From Dissophora ornata (Eukaryota > Mortierellomycota > Mortierellomycetes > Mortierellales > Mortierellaceae), in NCBI GenBank assembly GCA_025201705.1, contig MU616748.1, positions 1 to 46,402 of the forward strand: a stretch of 46,402 nucleotides of DNA. Reading direction: 5' to 3'. Each line of letters opens with the position of its first letter. The first letter of the stretch is position 1. Under the pieces are notes generated by a model. It was not told the origin of the DNA. It saw only the letters and a program-made list of their open reading frames with translations, and searched no databases. The translations under genes were made by a program, and so were the position numbers. Shown piece by piece: positions 11,443 to 22,091 of the stretch.

Positions 11443-13377
11443 ATGAAGCATGAGCACCATGACGACACAACAGTCAGTCCTGCCGCTGAGATTGCCTACA
11501 GAAGCGACCCCATGATGGCCTCTCTTAAGAGCGACCTCCAGCCTCACTACAACCGTAGCCCCTCTCTTGATGAAAAGATTGCCATGAAGGAGGATCTCGA
11601 TGTCGACGGCAGAGAGCCAACGCCGGAAGAAGAGAGCACCCTCCGCCGAGTTGCGGATACGATCCCAGCCTCGGCCTGGTTGGTTGTCGTGGTCGAGTTC
11701 TGTGAGCGTTTCACATACTACGGTCTGTCTGGTCCCTTCCAGAACTATATCCAGTATCCCTATACCTCCCAGCGAGGAGCAGACCATCCTGGTGCCATTG
11801 GTCGTGGCCAGCAGACTGCCACTGCCCTTAATTACTTTTTCCAATGTAAGCAAAAACGCTAGTTGGATCATCCGCGTCCATTGAAGTCAAGACAGAGTGC
11901 TAACTGTCCTTCTTCTGCTGTGTGTAGTCTTCTGTTACGTTACTCCTATCCTTGGTGGTATCGTTGCTGATCAGGTAAATTCAACGCAGCCATTCACCGT
12001 GTCTAATGACGAGATTGAATATGAAACAGTGAATTAATCCAGTTGCGTCAACTATGATAGTACTTGGGCAAATACAAGACCATTTGCCTGTTCTGCGGTA
12101 TTTATATGGTCGGAGTCCTCGTCCTCGTCCTGACTTCCATTCCTCCGGCCATTCTCGCCGGTGCTGCGCTTCCTGGCTTGGTTATTGCCATGATCATTAT
12201 CGGTCTCGGTACCGGAGGAATCAAGGCTAACGTCTCGCCCATGGTTGCTGAGCAGTACCAGGGCACCAAGGCCACTGTCAAGACCCTCAAATCCGGAGAG
12301 AAGGTCATTGTCGATCCCAGTGTCACCGTTCAGTCAATCTTCAATTGGTTTTACTGGGCTATCAACGTCGGTTCGCTCTCGGCTATCATTACCACCAACG
12401 CCGAGAAGTACTACGCCTTCTGGTTGGCTTACTTGATCCCTTTGATCATGTTCAACGGTGCTGTTTTCGCTCTCTGGACCGGAAGGAACAAGGTCGTCAA
12501 GAGCACCCCCCGTGGCTCCGTTCTTCTTGAAGGATTCCGCGTCTTTGGAATTGCACTCAAGAATGGCCGTAACCTCGATGCTGCCAGACCCTCGGTTATC
12601 TTGACCCGTGACCCCAATGCCATCATGAATTCCATTACCTGGGACGATGTCTTCATTGACGAGCTCCGTTTGACCCTCAAGGCCTGCTCGGTTTTCTGCT
12701 TCTTCCCTCTGTATTGGGTTATTTACAACCAGATCACGACCAACTTGACCTCCCAGGCCGGAACCATGCTCTTGTACGGACTCCCCAACGATGTCGTCAA
12801 CAACATCGATCCCCTTGTGTTGATCATCTTTATTCCTATCTTCGATAAGATCGTCTACCCTGGTTTCCGTCGTATGGGTCTGGAACTCAAGCCCATCACC
12901 CGTATTTGCCTCGGCTTCTTTACATGCTCCTTGGCCATGGCCTGGACTGCCATTGTCCAGCACAAGATCTACATCACAGGCCCCAACTACGATTGCACGC
13001 TCTGCGACCCTGACCAGACTCCCAACAACGTTTCGATCGCATGGCAGGTTCTGTCATACTTCTTCATTGCTATTTCAGAGATCTTTGCCTCGATCACGGG
13101 TCTTGAGTTTGCGTTCACGAACGCTCCTGCGACCATGAAGTCGGTTGTGATGTCCATCTTCTTGTTCACCAACTGTGTTGGTGCCCTTTTGGGATTCGCC
13201 TTCTTGCCCCTGACCAAGGATCCTCTGCTGTTGTGGATGTACACTGGTTTGGGTGTCGCTGCCTTCTTGATCAGCGGTGTCATTTACTGGCTTTTCCGCG
13301 ATTATGACAAGTCTATGATTGCAGACAAGTTGGCCCTTCAGGCCAAGTACGACATGAGGGCTTCGTCGTCATCGTAG
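11443..13377 (+). CDS. PTR2: Proton-coupled di/tripeptide transporter (POT family)
   Basis: Exons 11443-11845, 11928-11974 and 12061-13377 give 588 residues, typical for fungal PTR2. The three exons join in phases 1 and 0 with GTAAGC and GTAAAT donors and TGTAG and GATAG acceptors. The POT signature ExxERFxYY is present as EFCERFTYYG (residues 85-94), and the second signature follows as FFCYVTPILGG, then YLGKYKT. Twelve hydrophobic segments can be followed, with the usual long hydrophilic loop between the two halves and a conserved FNWFYWAINVGSL segment. It imports di- and tripeptides with protons across the plasma membrane. The N-terminal 65 residues are hydrophilic and probably cytosolic, with several Lys residues that could be ubiquitination sites. 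Upstream GATA-type sites hint at nitrogen control. Confidence 0.95.
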
Positions 13378-13399
13378 ATAATGCGATTCATACCTCTGT

Positions 13400-13405
13400 A
13401 ATAAA
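13400..13405 (+). terminator. Polyadenylation signal of PTR2
   Basis: AATAAA occurs 23 bases after the PTR2 stop codon, followed by TGTA-rich sequence and a T-run. The convergent pseudokinase-ankyrin gene ends 98 bases further on. Confidence 0.6.
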
Positions 13406-13503
13406 ATGTAATCTGTGTATATTTAATACTAGATCTGTTACACTTTTTTTTTTTGGGGAATTAAACTAAACTTTTGAGCAAAAAAATCAAGTAACGGACT
13501 AAA

Positions 13504-15369
13504 CTAACGGAAGACACCCAAAGGCAAGACACCCAGGCTGTCCAACAACCTCTCGCGCTTCTTCTTGACATACATGTCATAGTACTTGTTGGCACAGTCC
13601 AATTGTGGTTGTGGGGCCACGTTGACGACCCGGCCCTTGGCGACTCGGATACCCGACGTATCAAGTTGGCCTGCATCCTGCATCACCTTCAACACAATCT
13701 TCTCGCGTCTGGGTGCACCAGCCTTGCCCGTCCAGAGCTTCAACAGCTCGCGGGTCTTTCCTCTCAGGTTCACAAAAGTGTCTGTGGCACGGCCCGTCAT
13801 GGTCATGCAGGCCTCGATGGCTCGGTCGATCGAATCCGCTTCCGAGGCCAGGATGTCGGTCGAGAGGATGAACTTCGCGGCCTCGAAATGCAAGTACTTG
13901 GCTGCCAACGTCAAGACGTTACCGTCCTTGGGCGTATGAATCGACGTGTCCGCACCCTTTGCGACCATCCGCTTCAGACATTCCGCTACATCGTCGGACG
14001 AAATCTTTGGGTTGCGCATCAACAGGTGCAAAGGTGTGTTGCCTTGGACATCCAACGCGTTTACTTCTACACCGGCGGCCAAGAGCATATCGAGCGCAAT
14101 GAACAGATGGGATGAACCCTTTTCGTTCTTGAAGGGAATGTAACGGTCCAAGAGGATGTGCAGACAGTTCTGGAGAGAACGCTTGGCAAGAAGTTTGACA
14201 TCCACGTCTTGCTCCATGAGCTCCTTGAAAATCACCAAGGACGAGGGCATGTAATGGCCGAGGCAGGTCTGGATGGGCGTGATCTCACATTCGAGAGAGA
14301 ATGTCGGGACGATGGCATATCCGTTCAGGTCGTGGCCGGCAAGGACGTACCATTCCGTCATATCAGCGTTCGACACACTGACAGCCTCGTGCAGGGTTGC
14401 AGGCTTGTTGTGACCGCCGTTGCGGGCGTGGGTAGGACCAGGCGATTCGGACCGGACACTGTTGGAACGCGTGGGAGTGTGAGCACTGATGGCGTCGCCG
14501 TCGATACTTTCGGAGACTATGAGAGGAGTGACAATGAACAGTCGGTTTTGGTCAGTCCTGAGTTGAATAGATTCGCCAGAGCTGAGAAATAAAAATTAAA
14601 AAAAAGACTTACCAACACTGGAGATGGGCATGCTCATCTCCTCTCCCGGGAGCATCAACATATCCATTGGCTCAACAACCACCAACATTTGCAACGTCTC
14701 TTCGACGACCTCGAGAGGTGGTCGGGACTCGGCATCTCCCGCCCAGCACATCTTGTACAGCTGTTCATAAATCTCAGGCGTGCCAGGGATGGCCTCCTCA
14801 CGCAAGCCCTTCACAATGGCAGATGAAAGCTGCTCCATGTTCTTGGCAAGTCTTGGGCCAGACTCGGCACGAGTGATGATCTCCTCAAACGGCATTCGTC
14901 CTGAGGACAGCTCCCAGAGAAGGACACCCAAAGAGTAGAGAGACCACTCAAGACAGTAACCGCCAAGACCCATGATTCTCTCGGGAGCCATGTAGACCAC
15001 GAGTGATGGGCCGGATGGCTGCGAAGTCATTTGGCAAGGAGCAGACGTGATCATTCCGCCTGGGGATCCAAATCCGGTCAAGATTGCAACACCTTCGTTA
15101 TCGACCAGGATATTGCCCGAGTTCACTGTGCATGGAACACCTTGTGCTGTCAAGAAACGGAGACCCTGGGCAATGTCCAACGCCAGTTTGTAACGCTCAG
15201 GCCATTGGATTGACTCGTAATTGTGACTAAGGAACTGGCGAAGGGAGCCATAGCTGGGCTGCTGGACTAGCAATGCAGGCGACTGCCCTGAGGCTGCGTT
15301 GGCATTAGGCAGGTATCCGTAGAGCTGAATGACCTGTCTACATTGTCGCAGGTTGTGTAGTGCTTGGAT
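13504..15369 (-). CDS. Pseudokinase-ankyrin repeat protein (5' end unresolved)
   Basis: Two exons are supported: 15369-14613 and 14516-13504. They are joined by a 96-nt intron (GTAAGT donor, CTGAC branch, CATAG acceptor, phase 1) and give 589 residues. The first part is a protein-kinase C-lobe of the Tyr-kinase-like class, with helix C/beta-4 start (RQCRQVIQLYGYL), IAQGLRFL, NILVD, MAPERI and YSLGVLLWELSSGRMPF. The catalytic HRD is replaced by PCT, and the DFG aspartate by Gly (TGFG). The helix-F Asp is also missing. It should therefore be a pseudokinase. The second part has ankyrin-type repeats (NALDVQGNTPLHLL, then DTSIHTPKDGNVLTLAA) and a basic C-terminal region. The glycine loop and VAIK lysine would be in upstream exons that I could not identify, or are absent. 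Such proteins usually act as scaffolds. Confidence 0.7.
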
Positions 15370-17493
15370 CTATGATAGACACGCCAGAAGGAATGATTGG
15401 TGAGTATTTTAGACGAGTGGGATCACGGTTTGTTGTTTGTTGTTGTTGAGATTGGGTTCAAGCAGAGTGGGCGAGAGCACGCAGAGGAGAAAAGATGGCT
15501 GCACTGCTGTATGGAAAATGAGCTAGACTAGATAGATCTTCTTAGGAAGGGAGATATGCATGGCGATGCACGGTTTGGCGCAATACTAAGCAAAAGAGAA
15601 AAAAAAGATGGATATCGAAGAAAGGAACTGGACATGGTGCATGGGGTGCATGGCACACCATAAAGCACGAGGTAGGTCGCACAAGGCGAAACCATGGCCA
15701 CCATGCGTGGCTGAGGAGAGTGAAAAAAAAATAAAAAAAATGAGCAGACAACAAACACACAACAAGCTGAGAGCAATTGGGCAAGCCGAGAGGGTAGGTG
15801 CCACGAAAAAAACAAAGAATTGACGGGGACCCGTTTCGTTCTGATTGGCCACAGCCTATCAATTCGCCACGTCTGGTCGCCGTTGTTCTGCTCGTTCCCG
15901 ACGAGTGGGTAGACACCCAGTAAGGATGCTGAGCCTCTGTCTTGCCCCTCACCAATGCACAGCAGCCACTAACAGCCACGAGGCCAATGCCATGGGCCAC
16001 AAGAAAGTCTTCTCTCTCCCCCAGTATTGCCTGCTTTGTGCTACATCGCTGGCTTGCACCCCAAAGACGATTACCCCTTTTCTTTTTGGCGGCTGTTCAT
16101 CGTATGACACCAATGGTCTACTTCAGAGAAACGTGACCGCCAACCCCGAAAGTGAATCTCAATCTTACCCATCCCACATGCTAACGGTAGACAGACAGAA
16201 GCAGATGATGAAGGGAAAAGAGTAGATGACAAAGTCTAGAAGGGAACGAGTCCAACGGCTATCAAAGTCCCCCTCTCATTAAAGTTGTTACATCTGCCTG
16301 CAAGCTGGCATTTGATGATAAGAGCATCAAATTTGCGCCCACCATTACGAAAGCTGCATGTAGCCTTCGCATTCATGTACAAAGGAAAAGTAAACAAAAC
16401 AAGAAAAGAAAAAAGAGAGTCGGGGCTGGACCGGGACGTGGATTGCAGCCTTCTTTGCTGTTGATGAACCCCCTGAACAGTCGAGACAGCCCCCAGAGGT
16501 CGAGTGAGAGCGGGAAACGGAAGATTTTTTTTCTGCTACCTGTGCTACTCTTGCTCGGCTGTTCATGCACAACTGGGAGTACAAGCAGCAGTTGGCAACA
16601 AAAAGCTCATGTACGAACCAGCTGCAAGCTGCACGTTGAACTATGTTACTGGGAGGAGGCGGATGGAAGTGTGGAAGTGAGGGGAGGCATTCCTATCCAA
16701 CAAACAGCAGCGATGGGGGGGTTTTTTTTTTTTTTTGCTCGGGCATCTTTTTTCGAACCTTGTTCATGCACATTCCACCCAGCAGAAGATGAACTCGGGT
16801 CATGGAACTTCGTTCCCTGCCAACTGTTTGCACATGTAGTCTAATTGGATACGCACGAACAACGATGGGGATGTTAATGACGAACGTGACAAAAAACAAA
16901 CCGGAAAGTTACCCGACCTTCACAACAAATACTCGTACTGTACCGTCTTTAACTCGATACAGAACATGTTCATAAACATGCAGACCAGCGTGGCGATATG
17001 CGAACAGCCGGTTCTTGATTGTTTCCGGCGCCTCTTACGCTCTTCAAGGCAGGTATAACCTGAAATGCGCCCTGCAGCGATCCTTATGAGGTGGCACGAT
17101 CTACCTTCTAGCAGCATTGCATCATGAGAGCTCAATCGTACTGATTGATGGCTGTGATCTAGGCAGTAGAGTTGTCTGAAGTACGAACTATCCAACTGAA
17201 CGCAGCCTGGAAATAAGACAAATGCGCTCTTTATCTGATAAGGAAAGCCTGCGATGCTTTGGAAGAGACACACCCAGTTCGTGTGTGTGCAAAAGGATCT
17301 GATAAGATTTCGTTGTTTATTTCAAAGCCACAAGGTTTTTTTTTCTTCTTCCTCAAGGCACTCGAGCCGTCCAAAGTCACTGCCTGCGCAACAGCCTGGC
17401 TGGATTCCCTCTCTTCTGTCTTCATCGACTCTGTTGCATCGCTGCCCAACCTTTCATTCCCCCCTACTCACTTCCCCTGCATTCATTCCAGCC
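15370..17493. other. 2.1-kb region between the pseudokinase and DOHH genes
   Basis: It should hold the promoter and possibly the missing first exon(s) of the minus-strand pseudokinase-ankyrin gene and, at its right end, the pyrimidine-rich leader of the DOHH gene (17390-17490). Homopolymer runs (A8 near 15724, T16 near 16721) are present. Open frames here resemble no protein. No glycine-rich loop or VAIK-like kinase segment was found on the minus strand. Confidence 0.4.
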
Positions 17494-18649
17494 ATGGCAT
17501 TTGAAGACGTCCAGATCACCAAGCCCAGTGCCGAAACCTACAAGGCTCTCGAGGCTGACCTCTGCGACCACTCTGGCAAGGTTCCCCTGCACGAGCGCTT
17601 CCGTGCCCTCTTCACCCTCAAGGCCCTCGCCGACAACGACAGCGTCGACATCATCGGACGGGGTAAGAGTTCACTTCACCTCAATCGCCTGCATTCAATC
17701 TTGTTTCTCTCCCACTCCTGGATTCGCAAAGGGGCTTGTTTCCAGGCCGGACGCTAATTTTTTTTTGTGTTCACTTCATATTCGTAGCTTTTGAGGATGA
17801 GTCGGCTCTGCTCAAGCATGAGCTGGCCTATGTCCTCGGCCAGATGAAGAACCCTCATGCACACGCTGTGCTGAAGAGAGTTCTCGGCACCTCGAACGAG
17901 GATCCCATGGTCCGCCACGAGGCTGCTGAGGCATTGGGCGCCATTGGGTCATTGGAGTCGATCCCTATCCTGGAAGAGTACCTCAAGGACGAATCCGATG
18001 TTGTGTCCCAGACTTGCGAGCTTGCGATTGAGAAGATCAAGTACGACAACCGCAAGGAGAAGGAGGCTCTCCCTCAGAGGTAAATTAAGGAAAAATTCTG
18101 ATGGCAGCAGCTGTCAAAAAGCCATAGCTCATGGGAAAGAAAAGAACTTGTTTCTAACTCGATCTTCTCTACCAAACCAGCTCCTACTCTTCCATCGACC
18201 CTGCCCCACCAACTGCTGCTGAAGAGTCGACTGAGCAGCTCAGGGAGATTTACCTCAACCAGAAGCTCCCTCTCTTTGAGCGTTACCGCGCCATGTTCGC
18301 ACTTCGTAACCAGTGCACGACAGAGTCGGTCCTTGCTTTGGCAGATGGATTCGACGACCCTTCTGCCCTGTTCAGACACGAAATTGCATATGTCTTTGGT
18401 CAGATGCAGCATCCTGCTGCTGTGCCTTCGCTGGTCAAGGTTCTTTCAAAGCTGGAAGAGGCTAACATGGTCCGCCACGAGGCAGCAGAGGCCCTTGGAT
18501 CGATTGCTACGCCCGAGTGCTACCCTGTCTTGGAGAAATTCCGTGACGACAAGGAGCGTGTTGTGCGCGAGAGCTGCATTGTTGCGTTGGACATGTATGC
18601 GTACGAGAACAGTGGCGAGTTGCAGTACGCTGACGGTCTGAGCAAGTAA
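17494..18649 (+). CDS. LIA1: Deoxyhypusine hydroxylase (HEAT-repeat di-iron enzyme)
   Basis: Exons 17494-17662, 17788-18079 and 18181-18649 give 309 residues, the usual length. It hydroxylates the deoxyhypusine side chain of eIF5A, the second and last step of hypusine formation, in the cytosol. The protein is two symmetrical sets of HEAT-like repeats. All four His-Glu pairs that bind the two irons are visible: H67/E68 and H100/E101 in the first half, H220/E221 and H253/E254 in the second, with the identical 33-residue spacing in each half. The motifs are [26 protein letters not shown] and HEAAEALG. Splice junctions (phases 1 and 2) restore the frame exactly. The start is the first ATG after a pyrimidine-rich leader (GCCATGG context). 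Confidence 0.96.
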
Positions 18650-19128
18650 AAAAAAAAAAAAAAATGCTGGGCCTGCTTAGACATTTCCACGTTTTATTTG
18701 TAGTGGAGTAGACATTGTAACATAGAGTAATAATAAAGAAAAAAAATTGTTTGTGACATTATCTCGCAAAGAGAGTGTTTTACCAGGGAGTTGCCTTCGT
18801 TTGCACGTGTCGGTACCTGCAAAGAGTTTTTCCCAGGAGCTGTAGATCCAGAAAGATACGGCAGTGGTCATTCCACGTGTATCACAGACTGGGCGCCATG
18901 CGAACAATTGCTCGTTAAACCACCACCCAATCTCGGACGCACCTGCATGTGTCATGTGTTGCTGCTCAGTTCTCCCTCTTGAGTACATGTACAAAGTGTA
19001 ATTTCGCATTCCAATGCCGTCCTTCTCCTCCTTTCTTTCTTTTTCTCCTTTGTACTTCCCCTCTTGCTTCCCACTTCCTCTTATTCTCCGTCAGTAGTTC
19101 CCGTCCCCAATCTTGCGCTTGACATAGC
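18650..19128. promoter_or_regulatory. Intergenic region between DOHH and the 5'-nucleotidase
   Basis: It holds the DOHH 3' UTR, with an A-run directly after the stop and AATAAA at 18732-18737, and then the promoter of the next gene. The last 110 bases are strongly pyrimidine-rich (TTTCTTTCTTTTTCTCC), matching the leader type seen upstream of other genes. No open frame here looks coding. Confidence 0.5.
18732..18737 (+). terminator. Polyadenylation signal of the DOHH gene
   Basis: AATAAA lies 83 bases after the DOHH stop, followed by an A-run and TTGTTTGTG. Confidence 0.55.
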
Positions 19129-21455
19129 ATGAGAATCCCTTATGCCACTAAGGAGGGTAACAGGCGTACCTCCATGTGTCTCAAGCGTCTCGTGCGCCTT
19201 GCGCCTTTCGTCTTGGCCGCTACAGTGGCGGTCCTGCCCCAGTCACAGGCCCAGACGGACAACGGTTGGCTCAATCTGACGGTCATCCACACGAACGATA
19301 TCCATGCTCGTCTGGATCCTGTCAACGATCTTGGAGTGTCCTGTTCTGCAGAAGACATTGCGAGTGGTCATTGCTATGGAGGTGCCGCTAGACACAAGAC
19401 GCTTATCCAGCAGCTTCGCCAGGGCAAGCAGCACTCTTTGCTTTTAGACGGAGGTGACGAGGTATAATCATATTTCCAAGTTCTTTGACGACAGAAAACA
19501 GAAAACCACTACATTGGTCAAGGGATAATCTACTGACGTATTGCGCCCTGTTTTGAATCCAGTTCCAAGTAAGTGCCTCTGTTGATGCAGTTGCTTATCG
19601 CCAAATGCAAGGTCGCAGACGATCCAACAACTAATCTCGCACCGATTGGGGGCGGGGACTCTCGTATACAGGGAACTCTTTTCTACACATACTACAAGGG
19701 CAACGTTACCTCCGAGGTCATGAATGACCTTGGATACGACTTGTCGACTGTCGGCAACCACGAATGGGACGATGGTCCAGGTGTTGTAGCTAGCTTCTGG
19801 CAAAAGCTCAACATGCCTGTTGTCTGTGCCAACATTGACTTTTCAAAGCACCCCGACCTCGCCAACCTGGTCAAGCCTTACCATATTTTTGAGGATTTGG
19901 GCGTTGCCATCATTGGATATATCACCCCAGTTACGTACCATGTCTACTCGTTCATGCATGCGTCTCCTTTCCCTGCACCATGTTGCATAAACTGAACTAC
20001 CTCCTCCCCTCTTCCATCCTTGCCTTAAAACAGACAACTGGCGATATTTCCAACTCAGGACCAACCATTTCCTTCACGGATCCCATCGTTGCTGTTCAAC
20101 AGTACATCGATGAGCTGCAAGGAAAGGGGTTCAAGCGTATCTTGGCTCTGTCACACAACGGATATGCTTCAGATATGGACCTGGCTGCAAAGACTCGTGG
20201 TCTTGATCTGATTGTAGGTGGACATTCCCACTCTTATCTTGGAGATCCTTCAAATCCACTATCAAAAGGACCATACCCCACCGTCATCAAGAACTTGGAT
20301 GGTGAAAACACCTTGGTTGTCCAAGTAAGCACATGGAAAACGACAGAGACGCATCTATAAATGATAACAAAAACACCACAGGCGGTTACAGCTCACACTA
20401 TACCCTTATCTGGGGAGGGGTTTTTTAACTAGGCATACTGCTGGGGGCGCTTCATCGGTAATTTGGATGTTTCCTTTGACCCCGACGGCAAAATTGTCGC
20501 CTGGAGCGGAGCTCCAGTCCAGGTTGAAAACAACATTGCAGGAGATCCAACACTTCTCCAGAAGGTCGATGGCTGGCGCAACCAGTTTGAGGCTTGGGCT
20601 CAGACAGTGTTAGGACAGGCCACTGACAATCTCGATATGGTTGGCTGCGGGACTCGGGACTGCCACATGGGAAATTTCGTTGCGGATGCCATGCTCCAGC
20701 ATGTCCGTGACCAGAACCCAGAGTCCGGTCTTGGCTACGGTTTTGGACTTGATCTTGGCCTTGACTTTGAATTTGGCCTTGACAGGAAACAACCGCAGCA
20801 TCAGCAACCCTGGGCTGACGTGACGCTCATTAACTCTGGTGGAATCCGTGCTGGAATTCCCAAGGGCGATATCACGGTTGAGGAGATTGTCACCGTTGCG
20901 CCCTTTGGAAACTACATATATCAGGTACCCATGAAGGGACAGGAGCTGCTAGATAGCTTGGAGGCTGTGGTGACTGGTCGTCGTAACGATACGGGCAAGC
21001 TTGTCACGTCATTTGTTCAAGTCAGCGGCCTGCGCTTCAGCTTCGACTCTTCTCTCCGCAACCCTACCACAACCGGCAATAAGCATAGCTCTGTGGTCAA
21101 AGCCGAGGTCCAGGACCGATTGAAAAGGTGGCGCAGGATTTTGCCAGATCAGACGTATCAAGTAGTGACAACTGATTTTGTGCTGAATGGAGGAGACAAC
21201 ATCTTGGTGCAGCAGAACAGGGCGGACACGATCCAGTTTGCAAAGCAGGACGAAATTTTGCAGGCTGAGGTGAAGAAGATGCAGCTGGTGAAGCCGTATC
21301 TGGATGGAAGGATCCGTGATGTGGCAGTGACGTTGGTTGCGAAGAGGCGGCTGGACAGGGGAGAATGGCCACAGGGCATGCCTGAGCATATGAAGCACAT
21401 GTACCCTGCGGGAATGGAGCAGATGCAGGATGAGTACCGCCGCCTCCAGGGATAG
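19129..21455 (+). CDS. Secreted 5'-nucleotidase / metallophosphoesterase with a 6-nt micro-exon
   Basis: Five exons: 19129-19461, 19563-19568, 19672-19929, 20034-20324 and 20433-21455. All introns are phase 0 and the product is 636 residues. The 6-nt exon encodes Phe-Gln of the family motif GDxFQGT. It is flanked by a good branch site and acceptor (CTGAC, then ATCCAG) and a GTAAGT donor. Metal-ligand motifs are all present: HTNDIH (54-59), GNHEWD (141-146), SHNG (239-242) and GGHSHSY (261-267). The C-terminal substrate-binding domain has NSGGIRAGI and APFGNYI. A hydrophobic stretch (LAPFVLAATVAVLP) ending near AQA predicts a signal peptide. Met16 could be the true start, because it places the signal nearer the N-terminus. 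The enzyme removes phosphate from nucleotides outside the cell or in the vacuole. No GPI signal is seen. Confidence 0.9.
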
Positions 21456-22091
21456 GATAGACCGTGTATGTCAAAGATGCAAACATGTCATAGACCGATA
21501 GATCGATAAACGAGAGGGTGTGTCCTTTTTTACGATTCAGTGTTTACCACGAGCAAAGAGTACAAGAGCGGATCAAGACCCATTGGCTGTGTGTCTGTTA
21601 GTGGCTGAGCGTAAAAAAAAAAAAAAAAAAAATGCAACAAAACGTTCCCGGATCAAGCGGAAAGGGAAAGAAAAGATGTGTGTGCATGAACAGATGACCC
21701 ATACGCTCTGCAGGCAGGAAAGGTAGCGCGCAATGCGTGCAATGGCTCCGCTCCGAGACGGCCCTGGCAGTTGGGCCAAAACCCTCCTTTCCTTGCTTGG
21801 TTGATTACGCCACACGACTGCGACGGATGTGCGAGTGAGGAAAGTCATGTGTGAGTCGCATGGGAGGGGAAAAAAGGCGAACCTCACTCTTCTCACTTCC
21901 CTCCTTTCCTTTGTTATCGGCGCCATCATATCCACAACACACTTCCACATCCCTCTTTGGACACTTACCATTCATTCGCCCCATCACTCCTTCTCTCCTT
22001 CTCCTATTCCACCTATCTTCACTATCTACTTATCCATCCCGAAGTAAACCTCTATTCTTCCTCCCCTCCCACCCGGCATAGCGGCTGCACC
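21456..22091. promoter_or_regulatory. Upstream region of the LaeA-like methyltransferase
   Basis: It contains the 5'-nucleotidase 3' end, a run of about 20 A at 21613-21632, and a long pyrimidine-rich leader (about 21885-22080) before the methyltransferase ATG. A frame stays open from 21957 into the gene, but this is the CT-rich leader and has no in-frame ATG better than 22092. Confidence 0.5.

Noticed and set aside
12334..12963. 209-codon antisense frame inside PTR2
   Set aside because: A shadow of the strongly codon-biased PTR2 exon on the opposite strand.
15542..16000. Minus-strand open frame upstream of the pseudokinase as its missing N-lobe
   Set aside because: It contains no glycine loop, no VAIK-like lysine and no usable donor joining it in frame to 15369.
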